Positions 54,001 through 63,933 of a DNA stretch of 64,000 nt are shown in pieces; position 1 is the stretch's first letter; each line of letters begins with the position of its first letter. The DNA lies in the NCBI GenBank assembly GCA_900708905.1, contig CAADRB010000033.1:413174-477173 (forward strand), in the 5' to 3' direction. Origin of the DNA: Hymenolepis diminuta (Eukaryota; Platyhelminthes; Cestoda; Cyclophyllidea; Hymenolepididae). The notes below the pieces were generated by a model. That model was not told the DNA's origin, did no database searches, and was given only the letters and a program-made list of their open reading frames with translations. A program made the translations under genes and the position numbers.

Positions 54001-57000
54001 AAGCAAAGCGGGATGAGTCATTATCGGAAATTGATGTGGTTTAACAGTAAACAGGGCCTCCAATATATCTTTATTAACCTTCAAATACGTCTGCCTTACT
54101 TATTACTTATAGAACTTGTCAATCTGGATACTTTGTTGAAATCGGGGGATTACGTTTCAACGCTACAGTACAAGCTGACGACGCAAGTGCTAGAATAAAG
54201 AACTTCAAGTTTCACAATACATCAGACCTATCGCGGAAATTTATACCCTTCACGAAATTTATTTCAACCTTCATAAATGACTTGTGAATTCGAATTTACA
54301 ACTCAGAATATTATTTGCTGCAACGCTTGAGGGAAGGCGGTTTGGGACTCCTACCACAAGCACGAGTGGGACAATAGTTAACTAACTAAATACTATTCTT
54401 AGTTACTGACTTATTGTCATTGTTCAACCTTATTATAACAAAGCCTTTACCTGGCCGAGTAAACTCTAGGTTCTTGGAAATGCGTGCCTATTTTACGAGT
54501 TTATTTTCAGAAACATAATTCTATCTGGACAACTACAGTGTTTTTTACTTCATTTGATAGATCCATAAGTAGTTACCTGAGTAATATGCAAAAGGATCTT
54601 AAACAGTTTGATTAATTCAGAAGTCTAGAAAAAGTGTTTGCAGGAGTTAACCTGGGTAGAGAGGAAATATCCTGGAACAGCTCTTACAAGAAACTCTTGT
54701 TAACCAGAAGCAACAAGGACAGTGGACCATCTGTATCCCTGACTGTGCACCAGTAGACATTGATTTCGTGACATCTGACTTAGAAGGGATGAGAAATGCT
54801 TTCTCTTACCTAAGTCCTTCTCTGTGTTATGAGATTATTCTATTCTTCAATCTGTAGTGGAAAACTATTAGCGATCTTACTAATTACTATGATATCCACA
54901 ATATTAAGCTGCTAAACGAAAGCCTGGAGTGCCTAAAAGTCCATCCTAGAGCCAATTCGATGATTCATATACCACAGTTTCTATAAGCAGTCCAGAGTGG
55001 GAGTGTAAAGAGAACTAGGACATATGGGATATATAATCAGTTTTAAATTTAAGATAAACAGAGCCAAATAAGGAAAAGGCTTGCTAACCTGAAGTACTGC
55101 TGGAAATACAATGAATAACTCTTCAATTCAAATCAGCTAGATAAGCAAACGAACGCCAAGTGGGAAACATATCGATTTACTCAATCAATAATATCAGAAT
55201 CGGTATTGTTTTGCAAACACACAGTTTAGTATTAAACAAAGAATCTAAATTCTAGAGCCGCAGGAAAGTTTTAGAGCTAAAGCTTCCAATAAAAGTTAAG
55301 GAAAAGTGAAGCTATTCTATCGTATAGTCAGTACAGACGATCACGAAGCTTTCTTCTTGAAAAAAATCCTGCACTTCATGGCGTTCTGAAAAATTCGGAG
55401 ACAGAGTAAATATATACTAATTGCAATTCGTTAAACCAACAGATCCAAACTAGCAAAATATCTATGTGAACCGTCGGTGTCACCAACCCTTCGCAAATGA
55501 AAACGAGATGATTAAATAATGAAAAATCTACAAATGATTCATCAACTAACAGACTTTCTTCACCTGTATGTTGTTATGAGAATTTTGTGAAAAATAGAAT
55601 GGTTATCATTCGTATTTCCCTTATGAAGAAGATGGATGGAATGGAATAAGTGAAAGTTACATTTGGGAAAGCAAGTAACAAGACGTTTTCGCAGTTCATA
55701 TGTAGTTAGTTTTCTCTGATTTTCTGACTCTTGTTTACTCATACGTCTATGCTGTCTTAATTGTCAGGTGATGATTATTCCTTTATTATCTTGCCAGACG
55801 AATATAGGATGCAAAGTAGTCAATTTTACTTAGGGAATGTAATTTGGCCTTTAGATGCTAGTGCCTATCCCCTTATCTCTTAAATTTTATCTCAAACTCT
55901 GCCTATCTCTGTACCTCTTATTCCTTATGGTGCTTCAATATGCCCCCGCTCAACGATAAACACTTGGCCTTATGATTTAGGAAAAGGAGTTATATTTTGT
56001 TAGCCTTTAGGAAGATCGTCAGTTTCGTAAAGAGATATATCTAACCCCAATTTGATTGAGCCTTTAAAGTATTTCTACAGGGTTTAAGATGACTTTATAG
56101 ATAACGTAAATGATAACGTAAAAAGTTCTTTAATGACTGTAAACAACGAAGCTTTAGAAGAATTCACACATTGAAAAACCGAAAGCAAAAACATAAATCA
56201 TAACAGAATACCCGATCAAAATGTCAACTCAACTGCAAATGACACAACACTTAAATAAGGTTCGCTGAGAAAAATTATAGTGTCGCTTACCGACCAGCAC
56301 GACCTCTCCTTTGAGCTGCATTGGCTTTACTCACAAGAACAGGCGCCAGCGTCGAGGTATTATTGCTCGGATCATACGTGGTAATCTTGATTTGTCCACT
56401 ATCCACCACATACACTATATCCTCGATGGTGATACTGAAAGAAAAAAGACAATGAATACGGTAAACAATATAGCCACACCAAAATAAATTCCGACATAAA
56501 AATGAATGCCCCTCAGCATGAACTTCCTTCTCCGCTTGAATTGGATTGAAGGAAGGTATTCTGGAGACGCACTGTGAGAAACTCACATCCTTTGGTTGGG
56601 AATAATTACACACATACTACTGAAATGGAAGGCGTAGGTATCGCTGATCGGACACCTTCCAACGGCTAAGCACAGCAAGATATACTACTTAAATTTTTAT
56701 CTGGAAAATTATCATTAAGCATTCGAAATGGCCGGCAGACAACTCAAAAGTCCAACAATTATTCAATTCATCATGTTCGAACAAATACTATCAAAGGACA
56801 AATTCATCCGCTCTCTAGACTTCCTTCTGCTTGTTGCTTTTGCAGCGAACGGCATTTTGCTCAGTTATGCACATTAAATAATGTACGTCAACACTGTGTT
56901 TAAGAGACCATAAGGAGTTATGTTATCGTATAGGAAACTAGTCCCTCACTAACAACAGACTAATTAATCGAAATCTGCAAAATCTTTCAAAAGAGGAAAG

Positions 57001-60000
57001 GCGTCCAACAGCAAAAAATAAGACAAAATTCAGAGAATTCTTCTAAACATGAGAAGAAAATTTCTTCCAACAAGGTGCTCTTTGAAAGTGGTCGAAAATC
57101 TCAAGGATGTGGAAATACGGTCAATTAAATAGTAAACTTCAAATAATCTTAAAAAGTGGTGGCAAAAAGTCATTTTAAAGATACAATCCGGCTCAAAATG
57201 CGTGAAGCTAAGAAAGATTGAATCTATTGCCCCCAACAATCATTAGAAAGTAGCTCAACTAAAACCAGCACTATCAAATATGAGGCGGATACCTCAAGGG
57301 CGAGAAATAAAACGGAATTACAGAGGCTGGCGATTACCGAATTATCGATTTTGACCCTGGTACAAACTCTACATAATGCAAATCGGAAAGTTCGCTAAAT
57401 CATTTTGCATAAATTATTTAACACGGCTGTAGCTTGCATTCTACACGATTCAATCGCTAGTTATCACAAATATCAGCTGTAAATATTAGTCACAAGGTCA
57501 GTTAACCGTGCAACTCATTGACCCAAAACTTTAAGTATCAATCTTCCCTTCGAAGTTTGAAAGTATGCATACTAATATTTTACTTAATAAATAAGCAATA
57601 TAAATAAAATACCGAACACTAATTAATTATCAACTAACTGTGTCAATAACAGCCATGACGGGTGTGTGAAGGATGAAGGATTTTGTATTTAAAAATACAA
57701 AATATCTACGTCCTCTTTGTAAGCTCTTCCATTCTTATAATGGTATTGGCTTAAACTTGAAAATGGTCTCTTATCTAATATATCAAAAACCGTTAATGCC
57801 CAAGCAAACGACGTTGAGCTATTGAAGAACAACATTCTTTTAGCTAAGGCATTCATTTAGAATGTATAAACACACTAACGCCAAAAGAGCAATACACCTA
57901 CCATTGTGACCACACCCGAGACTCATAAATAGGTCGTGTACTTAATTAACATCAAAAGCTACAAATTCTTGATTGACAGAACAATGGCTGAAAGCGAGTG
58001 CTAAAATTGAACACTGGGGATCCGTTTTCAATCTGCATTTGGCAACTAATTTTTTAATTAAAGTAGTGTGTGCTTACATATAATCATTTTAGATTCGAGG
58101 TGCTTTACGGATTAAAGAGAAAATTAACTGACAGGAAATATAATTAAATACGAGTTAATCAGAATAAATCGTTTAAAAGAAAGTATGGCTATGAGAGAAT
58201 ATAAACTAGCATTCAAGACCTATAATGCATCAGATAACCTGGGTTAAAACATAAGATTTTACAACGAGTAAATGCTATTTCATATGAAAATTAAAACAAA
58301 AGAGTTAATATAATTATTCCCTCTGGCCATCAAATTTTCCAAATTATATGTAAGCCATATAAAGTTTTACTACTATAATTTATTAAGCAGCAACCGAAAA
58401 ATATGCCTGGGTACGGTGTTAACTTTAATGACCACGAATCAAGACCATTGGGAAATTTGTTTATTTATCTATAAATTGAAAAAGGTTAAACAGATTAATT
58501 AGCACGAAATATTTTCTAAATGGTGAGATTCATTTACAAAGAGTAACAAAATAAAACTTGCCTGGTCTCTGCAATGTTGGTAGCAATGACAATCTTTCGT
58601 TTTCCACGTGGTGGAGTCCCGAATACAGCACACTGGTTTGCCATAGTAAGACGAGAGTGCAGCGGATAGAGCACGGCACCACTTCTGTACCCATTTCCAT
58701 AAAATTCTCCATCAATTCTCTGAAGCATTTTTATTACATCCTTTATCTCCTAATCGCAAAAGAAAATACCACATTAGCGATGAGAAGGTACGAGAAGCGG
58801 CTGCAAGGATAATCGAGCTAAAACGAACCCCAATTCCGGGAACAAATACCAAAATGGCACCAGGATCACACCTCCTAGAGATATAATCAATAACATCGGC
58901 AATAAATTCCGGTGGGGGACAGACATTAACATCCATTGCACTGAGGAACTGCCGGCTACCAAGGCTGAGGCTATATATATATATTAAATTTGAAATAAAC
59001 CTCCTACTTTATATTAATAAGTAGAAATATATTAATGAACTTGCCCAGAACATTCTTGCACCCAGTGTTTGAATTTCTTACGAATATCGCCATTGATGTT
59101 AGGTTCACCTACAGATCCAGTTCGATATTTGTTCATGCGTTGGTTGAGTCTTTCGAATCGTTCTAGTGCGTCAATCGGCATCTGATAACTGAAAACAGAA
59201 AGATATGTCTGGAGAAATTTGGTTTTTTTCATAATCCTCTACGTTTCGTAAGTACATAAGACGGAAAATAATAACGAAGATACTATTTAATGTAAGAAGA
59301 ACCAACGTTTCCCTTTTAAGATCAGCAAAGATGGCTTTTAGAGTAAATTACATCGCAATATGAGGCAAGATCTTTTATACGAAAGGGCTTACCCAGTTTT
59401 ACGCAATACTTCTTCAAGGAATATAGACTCCACAGGAAAAGTTCGACCGGGAATCTCTAAATGAGGGCAATTGCCTGAAGAAAAAAAGTAAAAAGCTTTA
59501 ACCTTCAAGTTGATTCACGAATTCACCTTCATTCAAATCAAATGCTACCAAACTTACCGAAGAACTCGGAGAATTTCATCGAATTCAAAGTTGCTGACAT
59601 GAGGATTACACGCAAGTCGGGACGCATAGGTAAAATTCGTTTAAGCATAGCCATCAGAAAGTCGCCAAGCATTTCGCGTTCGTGAACTTCATCCACCACT
59701 ATGTGGCTAACAGACTACAAAAGGAAAAAGAAATGTTGATTGTAAAAGCTAGTAACATCTGTTATTCTTAAAACAATCAACCGTTCTCATCTACTGTGTT
59801 TAGGATTAACATAACGGGACATAATGTTAGCCCATAACTATATCGATGATCTAATCTAACAAAATACAGTATTATACTGTGTACTTAAGAGACGGTGCTA
59901 AAAAGAACAAGCTTTTCACAAACAAGAATACTTATTTTTTATTGACACCAAAATTATTGAGTCATACTCAAACCTTGAAACATTCTTGTTATCATCGGTG

Positions 60001-61524
60001 TCCTTGATAGAGCAAAACTTTTGCAAGTTTTAATCATGGGAAAACATCTGAATATGGAGAACAGCGACCAAGTCCAAATGATCGAGAGATCAGATTAAGA
60101 AGAACCAGACTGTGATATCAAAAGTTGTACTTTATTTGAATTCTGAAAGCATTGCGTTATCCACCTTCCACATTATGAGCGAAATTCACCGTTTATTTTG
60201 TGGTTTGATTCCCGTATTCATGGATGAGATTATATCCACGATTTTCAGAGCTTTTCAACAGATTGACTTCCATGACTGGTCAGGCTTCCTCAATTCATTT
60301 TCATTTCCTTATAGCTCATAGTAGATAGTTGAGACTAGCAACGATTTTCAACCTTGCAGAATTCATTGAAATTCACTCAATGTGAAACGTTCTTTCATGA
60401 AACGTCATCGTAACGATCAAATTAATTAAATAAAGTGAAAATCTATCGGAATATTTGATACTATATAATCTGTCACCAGTTACCCGTTGTAGTCAAGCAT
60501 TAAGGCGTCAATCTACAACCATCAACCTGAGAACTAAGGCGTCACAAGAATTGACAAAGTATCAAACAGCAGCACAGCTAGAGGCTTGGCGCCGAGGTGA
60601 ACAATTCCTAACAATATGAGGATGTATTTTGCTTCTGGTATATGGACATTTAGTCTAGTCTGATGATTGGTTCACCTTCAAACGTCAATCGTACGAAATA
60701 GACATTTATTCATACAAGATCTTTGTAGAATTATGAAAATACTCTGAAGTGCCTAGAGAACTCTCATCACCGTCCTTCCCGGTCAGAGTAATTGTTAATA
60801 CCACATCTTCCAATTTTTCCAATAATGTAGACATAACATTAATTCATCTATTTGATGCTGAGCTGATCATTACTGCTGGGCTACATCTCCCTCTAACCGA
60901 CGAATAAAAAAATGATATGTAGAAATTAATAGGTAAAAAACTTACACATCAATGTGATGCTATGATGACGACTACTGATATTTTATTCGTTAATTGTAAG
61001 TAGCTTTGAAAACCACTACTGAAACGCGATAAGGCATTATTTCAATAAACAGAACGCCCACAGATGAAATATGCTGTAAAATGTAGAATTATACACCTTC
61101 ATCAATACAATAAGTTACTAACCTGTAGAAGTGGATCACTATGGAACCATTGCAGAACAACACCTGTGGTACAAAATAGAATGGATCCTTGATGACGAGC
61201 AGGAAATTTTGCTTCAAGACGTATCTGAAAAAGAAATAATATCATTAAATTAATACTACTGACAAGAATTGGTCTAAGTAGTACTCAACATACCTGATAT
61301 CCGATATCCATTCCCAGTGACTCTCCACGCTCACTGGCCACGCGTTCAGCGACTGAAATAGCCGAGATACGACGGGGCTGTGTGACGACAATGCGAGTAC
61401 AGGAGCCATTGTCTCGTAAAATTGCGTGCTCCAACAAGTACTGAGGAAGTTGGGTTGTTTTACCACTACCTGTCTCCCCGCTGATTACAACTACCTGGTT
61501 ATTGTCGACCAGATCGAGGAATTC
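32668..61524 (-). CDS. DHX36: DHX36-like DEAH-box RNA helicase (16 exons resolved, N-terminus open)
   Basis: ATP-dependent DExH RNA helicase. Spliced exons (minus, 5' to 3'): 61524-61294, 61224-61123, 59714-59558, 59474-59393, 59188-59045, 58970-58829, 58749-58562, 56434-56291, 50717-50597, 49371-48841, 44779-44705, 44003-43825, 41326-41188, 39768-39691, 33216-33139, 33057-32668. Phases agree throughout and give 926 residues plus stop. All motifs are present: GETGSGKTT (I), [16 protein letters not shown] (Ia), DEVH (II), MSATLN (III), ILVFVPG (IV), [14 protein letters not shown] (V) and QRRGRAGR (VI). Winged-helix, HA2 and OB-fold regions follow. Resemblance to DHX36 runs to the last exon, for example [20 protein letters not shown] and AFKDPF. 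Family members unwind G-quadruplexes and act in mRNA turnover and translation; that role is inferred. Oddities are a low-complexity insertion before HA2, a C-terminal RG-rich tail, a GC-AG intron and no visible N-terminal G-quadruplex motif. Confidence 0.94.
33139..33216 (-). CDS. DHX36: Helicase exon: VDDWITLHS block (C-terminal OB region)
   Basis: 26 codons, phase 0 at both ends, with acceptor CTTCCAG|CTG and donor GAG|GTACGC. The stretch [20 protein letters not shown] aligns with the DHX36 segment around its VDEWIVFQSPARIAHLV. The 81-bp intron 33058-33138 follows. Confidence 0.93.
33217..39690 (-). other. 6.5 kb helicase intron
   Basis: Donor AAA|GTAAGT and acceptor TTCCAG. It holds a dispersed-repeat copy (37610-37670) and a weak tRNA-like piece (34255-34310, minus). 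No coding sequence is recognised. Confidence 0.75.
37610..37670 (+). repeat. Short dispersed repeat, copy 2 of 4
   Basis: CACCGATGCGTACC followed by GCATTAATTTTGTGACCTCT has the same block order as 24681-24746. It lies inside a helicase intron, antisense to the gene. Confidence 0.55.
39691..39768 (-). CDS. DHX36: Helicase exon: RPVVFFSSK block
   Basis: 26 codons from acceptor TTTTAG|GCG to donor [29 protein letters not shown] matches the DHX36 region ending in its LLFFGG strand. Confidence 0.9.
41188..41326 (-). CDS. DHX36: Helicase exon: HAKSVN / WFAYFEKMK block
   Basis: 139 bp, starting one base into a split Lys codon, with donor [21 protein letters not shown] and [10 protein letters not shown] align with the DHX36 VHPKSVN and NWLIYHLKM segments of the OB-fold. 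Confidence 0.92.
43825..44003 (-). CDS. DHX36: Helicase exon: [14 protein letters not shown] (OB-fold start)
   Basis: 179 bp, acceptor AAACAG|GAT, donor AA|GTGAGT. The sequence runs from [20 protein letters not shown] through [20 protein letters not shown], the conserved KAVICAGLYP-type block of DEAH helicases. Confidence 0.93.
44705..44779 (-). CDS. DHX36: Helicase exon: [15 protein letters not shown] block
   Basis: 25 codons, phase 0, acceptor TTTTAG|GAA, donor [24 protein letters not shown] matches the family W-C-x(3)-F-L-x(3)-T-L/M-Q signature. Confidence 0.93.
46211..46278 (+). repeat. tRNA-like SINE-type sequence
   Basis: GTGGCGTAGTAGTAAAGTG (box A-like) and TCTCGAAATCGAAACAC (box B-like, degenerate) at tRNA spacing, similar in layout to 26721-26792. 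Confidence 0.45.
46740..47225 (+). repeat. Interspersed repeat, copy B (mate 22850-23290)
   Basis: The diverged mate of copy A, in the same orientation, inside a helicase intron. The clearest anchors are GAGCAGAACACCAAGAGCTA, GGGGGAATCGATAA, AGGGGGTTTTGAGTCATAGG and CATCACTACGGCTTCGT. Confidence 0.8.
48841..49371 (-). CDS. DHX36: Largest helicase exon: winged helix, insertion, HA2
   Basis: 177 codons, phase 0, acceptor AAATTCAG|GCC, donor CGG|GTGAGT. It starts [19 protein letters not shown] (family FLS-x-DPP). An insertion of about 55 residues follows, rich in Pro, Ser, Ala and charged residues ([35 protein letters not shown]). HA2 then begins with [22 protein letters not shown] and [10 protein letters not shown]. 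The insertion is absent from vertebrate DHX36 as I know it. Confidence 0.95.
50597..50717 (-). CDS. DHX36: Helicase exon following motif VI
   Basis: 121 bp, acceptor TTTCAG|A, donor AAG|GTACGT. It completes the Arg of GRAGR and continues [18 protein letters not shown], then [17 protein letters not shown], matching the PEI-R-x-LE block. Confidence 0.93.
52030..52090 (-). repeat. tRNA-like SINE-type sequence
   Basis: On the minus strand, GTAGCAGTGATCGATTTCC (box A-like) is followed by GATCACGGATTCGATAG (box B-like). It shares ATCACGG-TTCGAT with the 26721-26792 element. The stems are incomplete, so it is not a functional tRNA. Confidence 0.55.
53011..53056 (-). repeat. Weak tRNA-like fragment
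   Basis: Minus strand ACGCCACAGTGTCTAGC followed by CATCGACTCGACAC resembles compressed A and B boxes. Low support. Confidence 0.25.
54721..54784 (+). repeat. Short dispersed repeat, copy 3 of 4
   Basis: GGACCATCTGTATCCCTG, then GCACCAGTAGACATTGATTT followed by CGTGACATCTGAC, in the block order of 24681-24746. It lies inside a helicase intron. Confidence 0.6.
56291..56434 (-). CDS. DHX36: Helicase exon: end of motif V to motif VI
   Basis: 144 bp, acceptor TTTCAG|TATC, donor [31 protein letters not shown], then [16 protein letters not shown] with the motif VI arginine finger. It joins the preceding exon through a GC-AG intron. Confidence 0.95.
56435..58561 (-). other. 2.1 kb GC-AG intron
   Basis: The donor reads ACCAG|GCAAGT and the acceptor TTTCAG. 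Using GC restores the invariant AETS-ITIED of motif V in frame, whereas the next GT (4 bp on) would shift the frame. It contains a perfect palindrome at 57680-57703. Confidence 0.85.
57680..57703. repeat. Perfect AT-rich inverted repeat, 11-bp arms
   Basis: ATTTTGTATTT, spacer AA, AAATACAAAAT, inside a helicase intron. No role assigned. Confidence 0.8.
58562..58749 (-). CDS. DHX36: Helicase exon: RecA2 with motif V
   Basis: 188 bp, acceptor [46 protein letters not shown], then [13 protein letters not shown] up to the GC donor. Confidence 0.95.
58829..58970 (-). CDS. DHX36: Helicase exon: motif IV region (5' edge ambiguous)
   Basis: Donor [29 protein letters not shown], then [11 protein letters not shown] (motif IV). 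The 5' edge is 58970 if the preceding intron is GC-AG, or 58948 if it is GT-AG with a downstream acceptor. Both keep the frame. Confidence 0.88.
59045..59188 (-). CDS. DHX36: Helicase exon: linker between RecA1 and RecA2
   Basis: Acceptor [32 protein letters not shown], then [12 protein letters not shown]. This corresponds to the poorly conserved linker of DHX36. The 3' edge is 59045 with donor TCTGG|GCAAGT or 59041 with GGGCAA|GTTCAT. Confidence 0.85.
59393..59474 (-). CDS. DHX36: Helicase exon: [14 protein letters not shown]
   Basis: 82 bp, acceptor TCTTCAG|GC, donor [30 protein letters not shown] matches DHX36 NCPMIHIPGFTFPVVEYLLE. Confidence 0.95.
59558..59714 (-). CDS. DHX36: Helicase exon: motifs II and III
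   Basis: 157 bp, acceptor TTGTAG|TCT, donor [24 protein letters not shown] (DEVH, where DHX36 has DEIH), [19 protein letters not shown] (motif III SAT). Confidence 0.97.
59715..61122 (-). other. 1.4 kb helicase intron
   Basis: Donor CAG|GTTAGT, acceptor TTGTAG. No element recognised; a 69-codon ORF on the other strand (60112-60321) looks random. Confidence 0.7.
61123..61224 (-). CDS. DHX36: Helicase exon: [14 protein letters not shown]
   Basis: 34 codons, phase 0. [34 protein letters not shown]. The family motif with TTG is intact. The 69-bp intron 61225-61293 precedes it. Confidence 0.96.
61294..61524 (-). CDS. DHX36: Helicase exon: motif I (Walker A) and Ia
   Basis: 77 codons, acceptor TTCCAACAG|GAA, donor [29 protein letters not shown] followed by [12 protein letters not shown], then [20 protein letters not shown]. 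The first exon that can be assigned with certainty. Confidence 0.97.
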
Positions 61525-61626
61525 CTGTTGGAAAAAACGGAGTAAAAAGGATTAGGGGAAAATGAACAAATCTGTATTCGCTGATAGCTTCATGATAATT
61601 TCTCTTCAAATAAAAAGTTCCGAAAC

Positions 61627-61773
61627 CCATAATGGAAGATGTTTATAACACTTGATGCGAAAAGGAAAGAATCTTGGAGCCATTCTCAATGGAAAATCGT
61701 CTTCTATCGCTTCTTTTATTGACAAGTGTGGTTGGCTATCCAAACCAATGAACAGCGGCTTCGTGAATTCTGA
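61627..61773 (-). CDS. DHX36: Probable upstream helicase exon (pre-motif I)
   Basis: 49 codons with phase-0 ends, donor TTATGG|GTTTCG (weak), acceptor GATAAG|TCA (weak). SIKEAIEDDFPLRMAPRFFP leads to YKHLPLW, which resembles the R-x-x-LP-x-Y/W turn just before motif I in DHX36. About three residues of that turn would be missing at the junction. The frame also extends upstream to an ATG at 61789-61791, so this could be the true N-terminus. Confidence 0.4.
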
Positions 61774-62020
61774 CTTATCAGACGTGTACATCGAATACAA
61801 GTGTTTTCCAACACATCACGGAGAAATCTCATACATCTACCTGTTGTATCTCGAACTGGAAAGATAAGAAATTGCCGACAAACTGTGAAACAAATCCCAA
61901 ATTTTTGAGAAATGAAAAAAGAGATAAATGCGAAAACCAATTCTTTTGAATTTGTGTGCTCCAAGATAAACACTTTTTACGACTTTCATATGTACCAAAA
62001 CACGGAATGAAGAAAAATAC

Positions 62021-62178
62021 CCCAATCAAGTATTCTTGGAAGAAGTCGAGCAACAACCGAAGCTTCCAAGAAGCCAAATCGAATATATTCGGTGCAACTG
62101 AACGAAGTTCACGGACTTCATCCCTCATGAACTCGAGTTCTGGATCTTTAAGAGCATGCTTGAGAATGCAAACTCGTC
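62021..62178 (-). CDS. Candidate unidentified exon upstream of helicase
   Basis: The open frame on the minus strand has possible splice edges TTTCAAG|GA and TTGGG|GTATTT. It encodes RVCILKHALKDPELEFMRDE, VRELRSVAPNIFDLASWKLR, LLLDFFQEYLIG. The composition is protein-like, more so than the overlapping plus-strand ORF. No family recognised; it could be an N-terminal helicase exon, a separate gene or chance. Confidence 0.28.
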
Positions 62179-63933
62179 CTTGAAATCATTAGCTAATCTA
62201 CTTATCCGAAGTGTTCGTGTGAGTAGGTAGCACCTCTGTCATGTCAGAGGCCACGGAATCGATACCCATCGGCGCACACCCAGTGAGCAGAAAGGCCAAC
62301 CGCATTCGTTAAATCTGCCATAATTTAAGTCTAAGCAAGGGGGCTCTATAACGCCACTCCCTACCCAAGGTGACCGTCGGAAAACGATTTGCTAAATTGG
62401 TTTAGGCAATATCGTTATATAAGCGTTCGTCATTTCAGTCACAGATCTTCACCATTCTTCCTTCTGTGTCTGAACAACTGAAGCTATAGCGCAACGTCGG
62501 TGGGTAGCCCAGTATACAGCATTGGCGACATAATTTTGTAAAACAAAACATGTTTATTATGAAATCTGATAATCACGGCGAAAATAGACGGAAGACCAAC
62601 GTTACCACCCTTTTTCTCCGAAAATATCAAACATAAATCATACATCTCGGTTTTTTCACCGGCTAATTCAAATAAATTGAATATATAAATGGTGAAATTA
62701 TAAGCCTACAGAGAACACCAGGCAGCAAACTAACACAAACTCTATTCTTTAATATTCATCAACACTATTCATCATCAGCACACTATAAATTAGTGTGTTT
62801 ATTCACTGTAAATTAAATATATTTTCCCTTTTTGAATAATAAGTCGTATTTCATTTTACTGCACACCTTTGAGTTCATCCTTAGACTAATTTTCATTTAG
62901 TCAAAGACATGACTTTTCCTTTACCAATATTTATATGGACTTCAGACTTATTAAGAAGGTTTCATGATGAATGCATTCGGAGAAAATTTTTGTAAATAAC
63001 AAGTGATAATTACTATGAGTTTCAAGAAAAAAATTATTGATACGTGAGTTTTTTAATATCAATACGCCCATATACGAATATACTCACATTTCAATCTTGT
63101 TATACACATAATTATGCATTTTTACACAGTACGTTTAGTCTTTTAACATGACCTGCACTCAGTAGAAACATTAAAAGCTATAATCAATGACCGACAAATT
63201 ATCTAGTCACTCGATCTTAATAATACTAGTGCTCACTGATAGAAAATGTTTCCCAACACTCAAATTTTTTAAGATAATCCCCAATTGTGAAGGGCATATT
63301 GTTCTGCTGAAAATTCCAATCACTGGGTGCAAACATTTTGTGATCTAATGATGGATTATCAATAGGACGATTTGAGCCGAGTTAAAATATTTTTTTTCAT
63401 CTGTAAACCAAAGAATAAGAAAGCATTATTATCAATCTATTAAACTTGATCAAATCCAGGCTCATGTATTTATCTGGCATCAGGTGAAATGAAGGCTTAT
63501 GGAAAAAACAGACAAATGCAAACTCTCAACCTTAAAAAAAGACTCTAGTCCAATTAATGCCCAATTACTTTTAAAGTTAACCTCAAGTCAAACTGAATGC
63601 TCTCAAATATTTCAGATTATAAAAGTCTCAAAGATAAGGAGATGTTAATCACAAATCGTTTCAAAATCGAAATTTAATAATTTCGTTTTACTTCCAATCA
63701 ACAAATAAATATTAAAATTGTACATTGCCTTATCGGTACGATTTTTCAGTCAATCCTACTTTGCTTCATGAAGATGAGGTGACATTTCAATGTGTAAAAT
63801 GGAGATACTTGGCTGACATTAAATTAATCTAATTAACAATAGAAGTAAACGAGAATAAATTATTGAATGCAAACCGATCTAACAGTTATGGAATATTCTA
63901 GCCCCATGAGATAGTACCTTAATAAAAATTGGG
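62179..63933. other. Non-coding right end with repeat-like block
   Basis: No coding sequence recognised, including no N-terminal G-quadruplex-binding motif of DHX36. The block 62200-62540 has higher GC than its surroundings and includes a dispersed repeat copy; the rest is AT-rich. Confidence 0.5.
62232..62299 (-). repeat. Short dispersed repeat, copy 4 of 4
   Basis: Minus strand GTTGGCC, then GCGCCGATGGGTATCGATTC followed by CGTGGCCTCTGACATGACAG, in the same order as 24681-24746 on the plus strand. It is the only one in reverse orientation and sits in a GC-richer block that may be a larger element. Confidence 0.65.

Larger units (their letters stand above)
50718..56290 (-). other. 5.6 kb helicase intron with repeats
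   Basis: Donor CG|GTAAGC, acceptor TTTTCAG. It contains tRNA-like sequences (52030-52090, weaker 53011-53056) and a dispersed repeat copy (54721-54784). No exon is recognised. Confidence 0.75.

Noticed and set aside
61652..62183. Two plus-strand ORFs opposite the upstream helicase exons
   Set aside because: Ser-rich, no motifs; the minus-strand readings are more protein-like and fit the neighbouring helicase exon phases.
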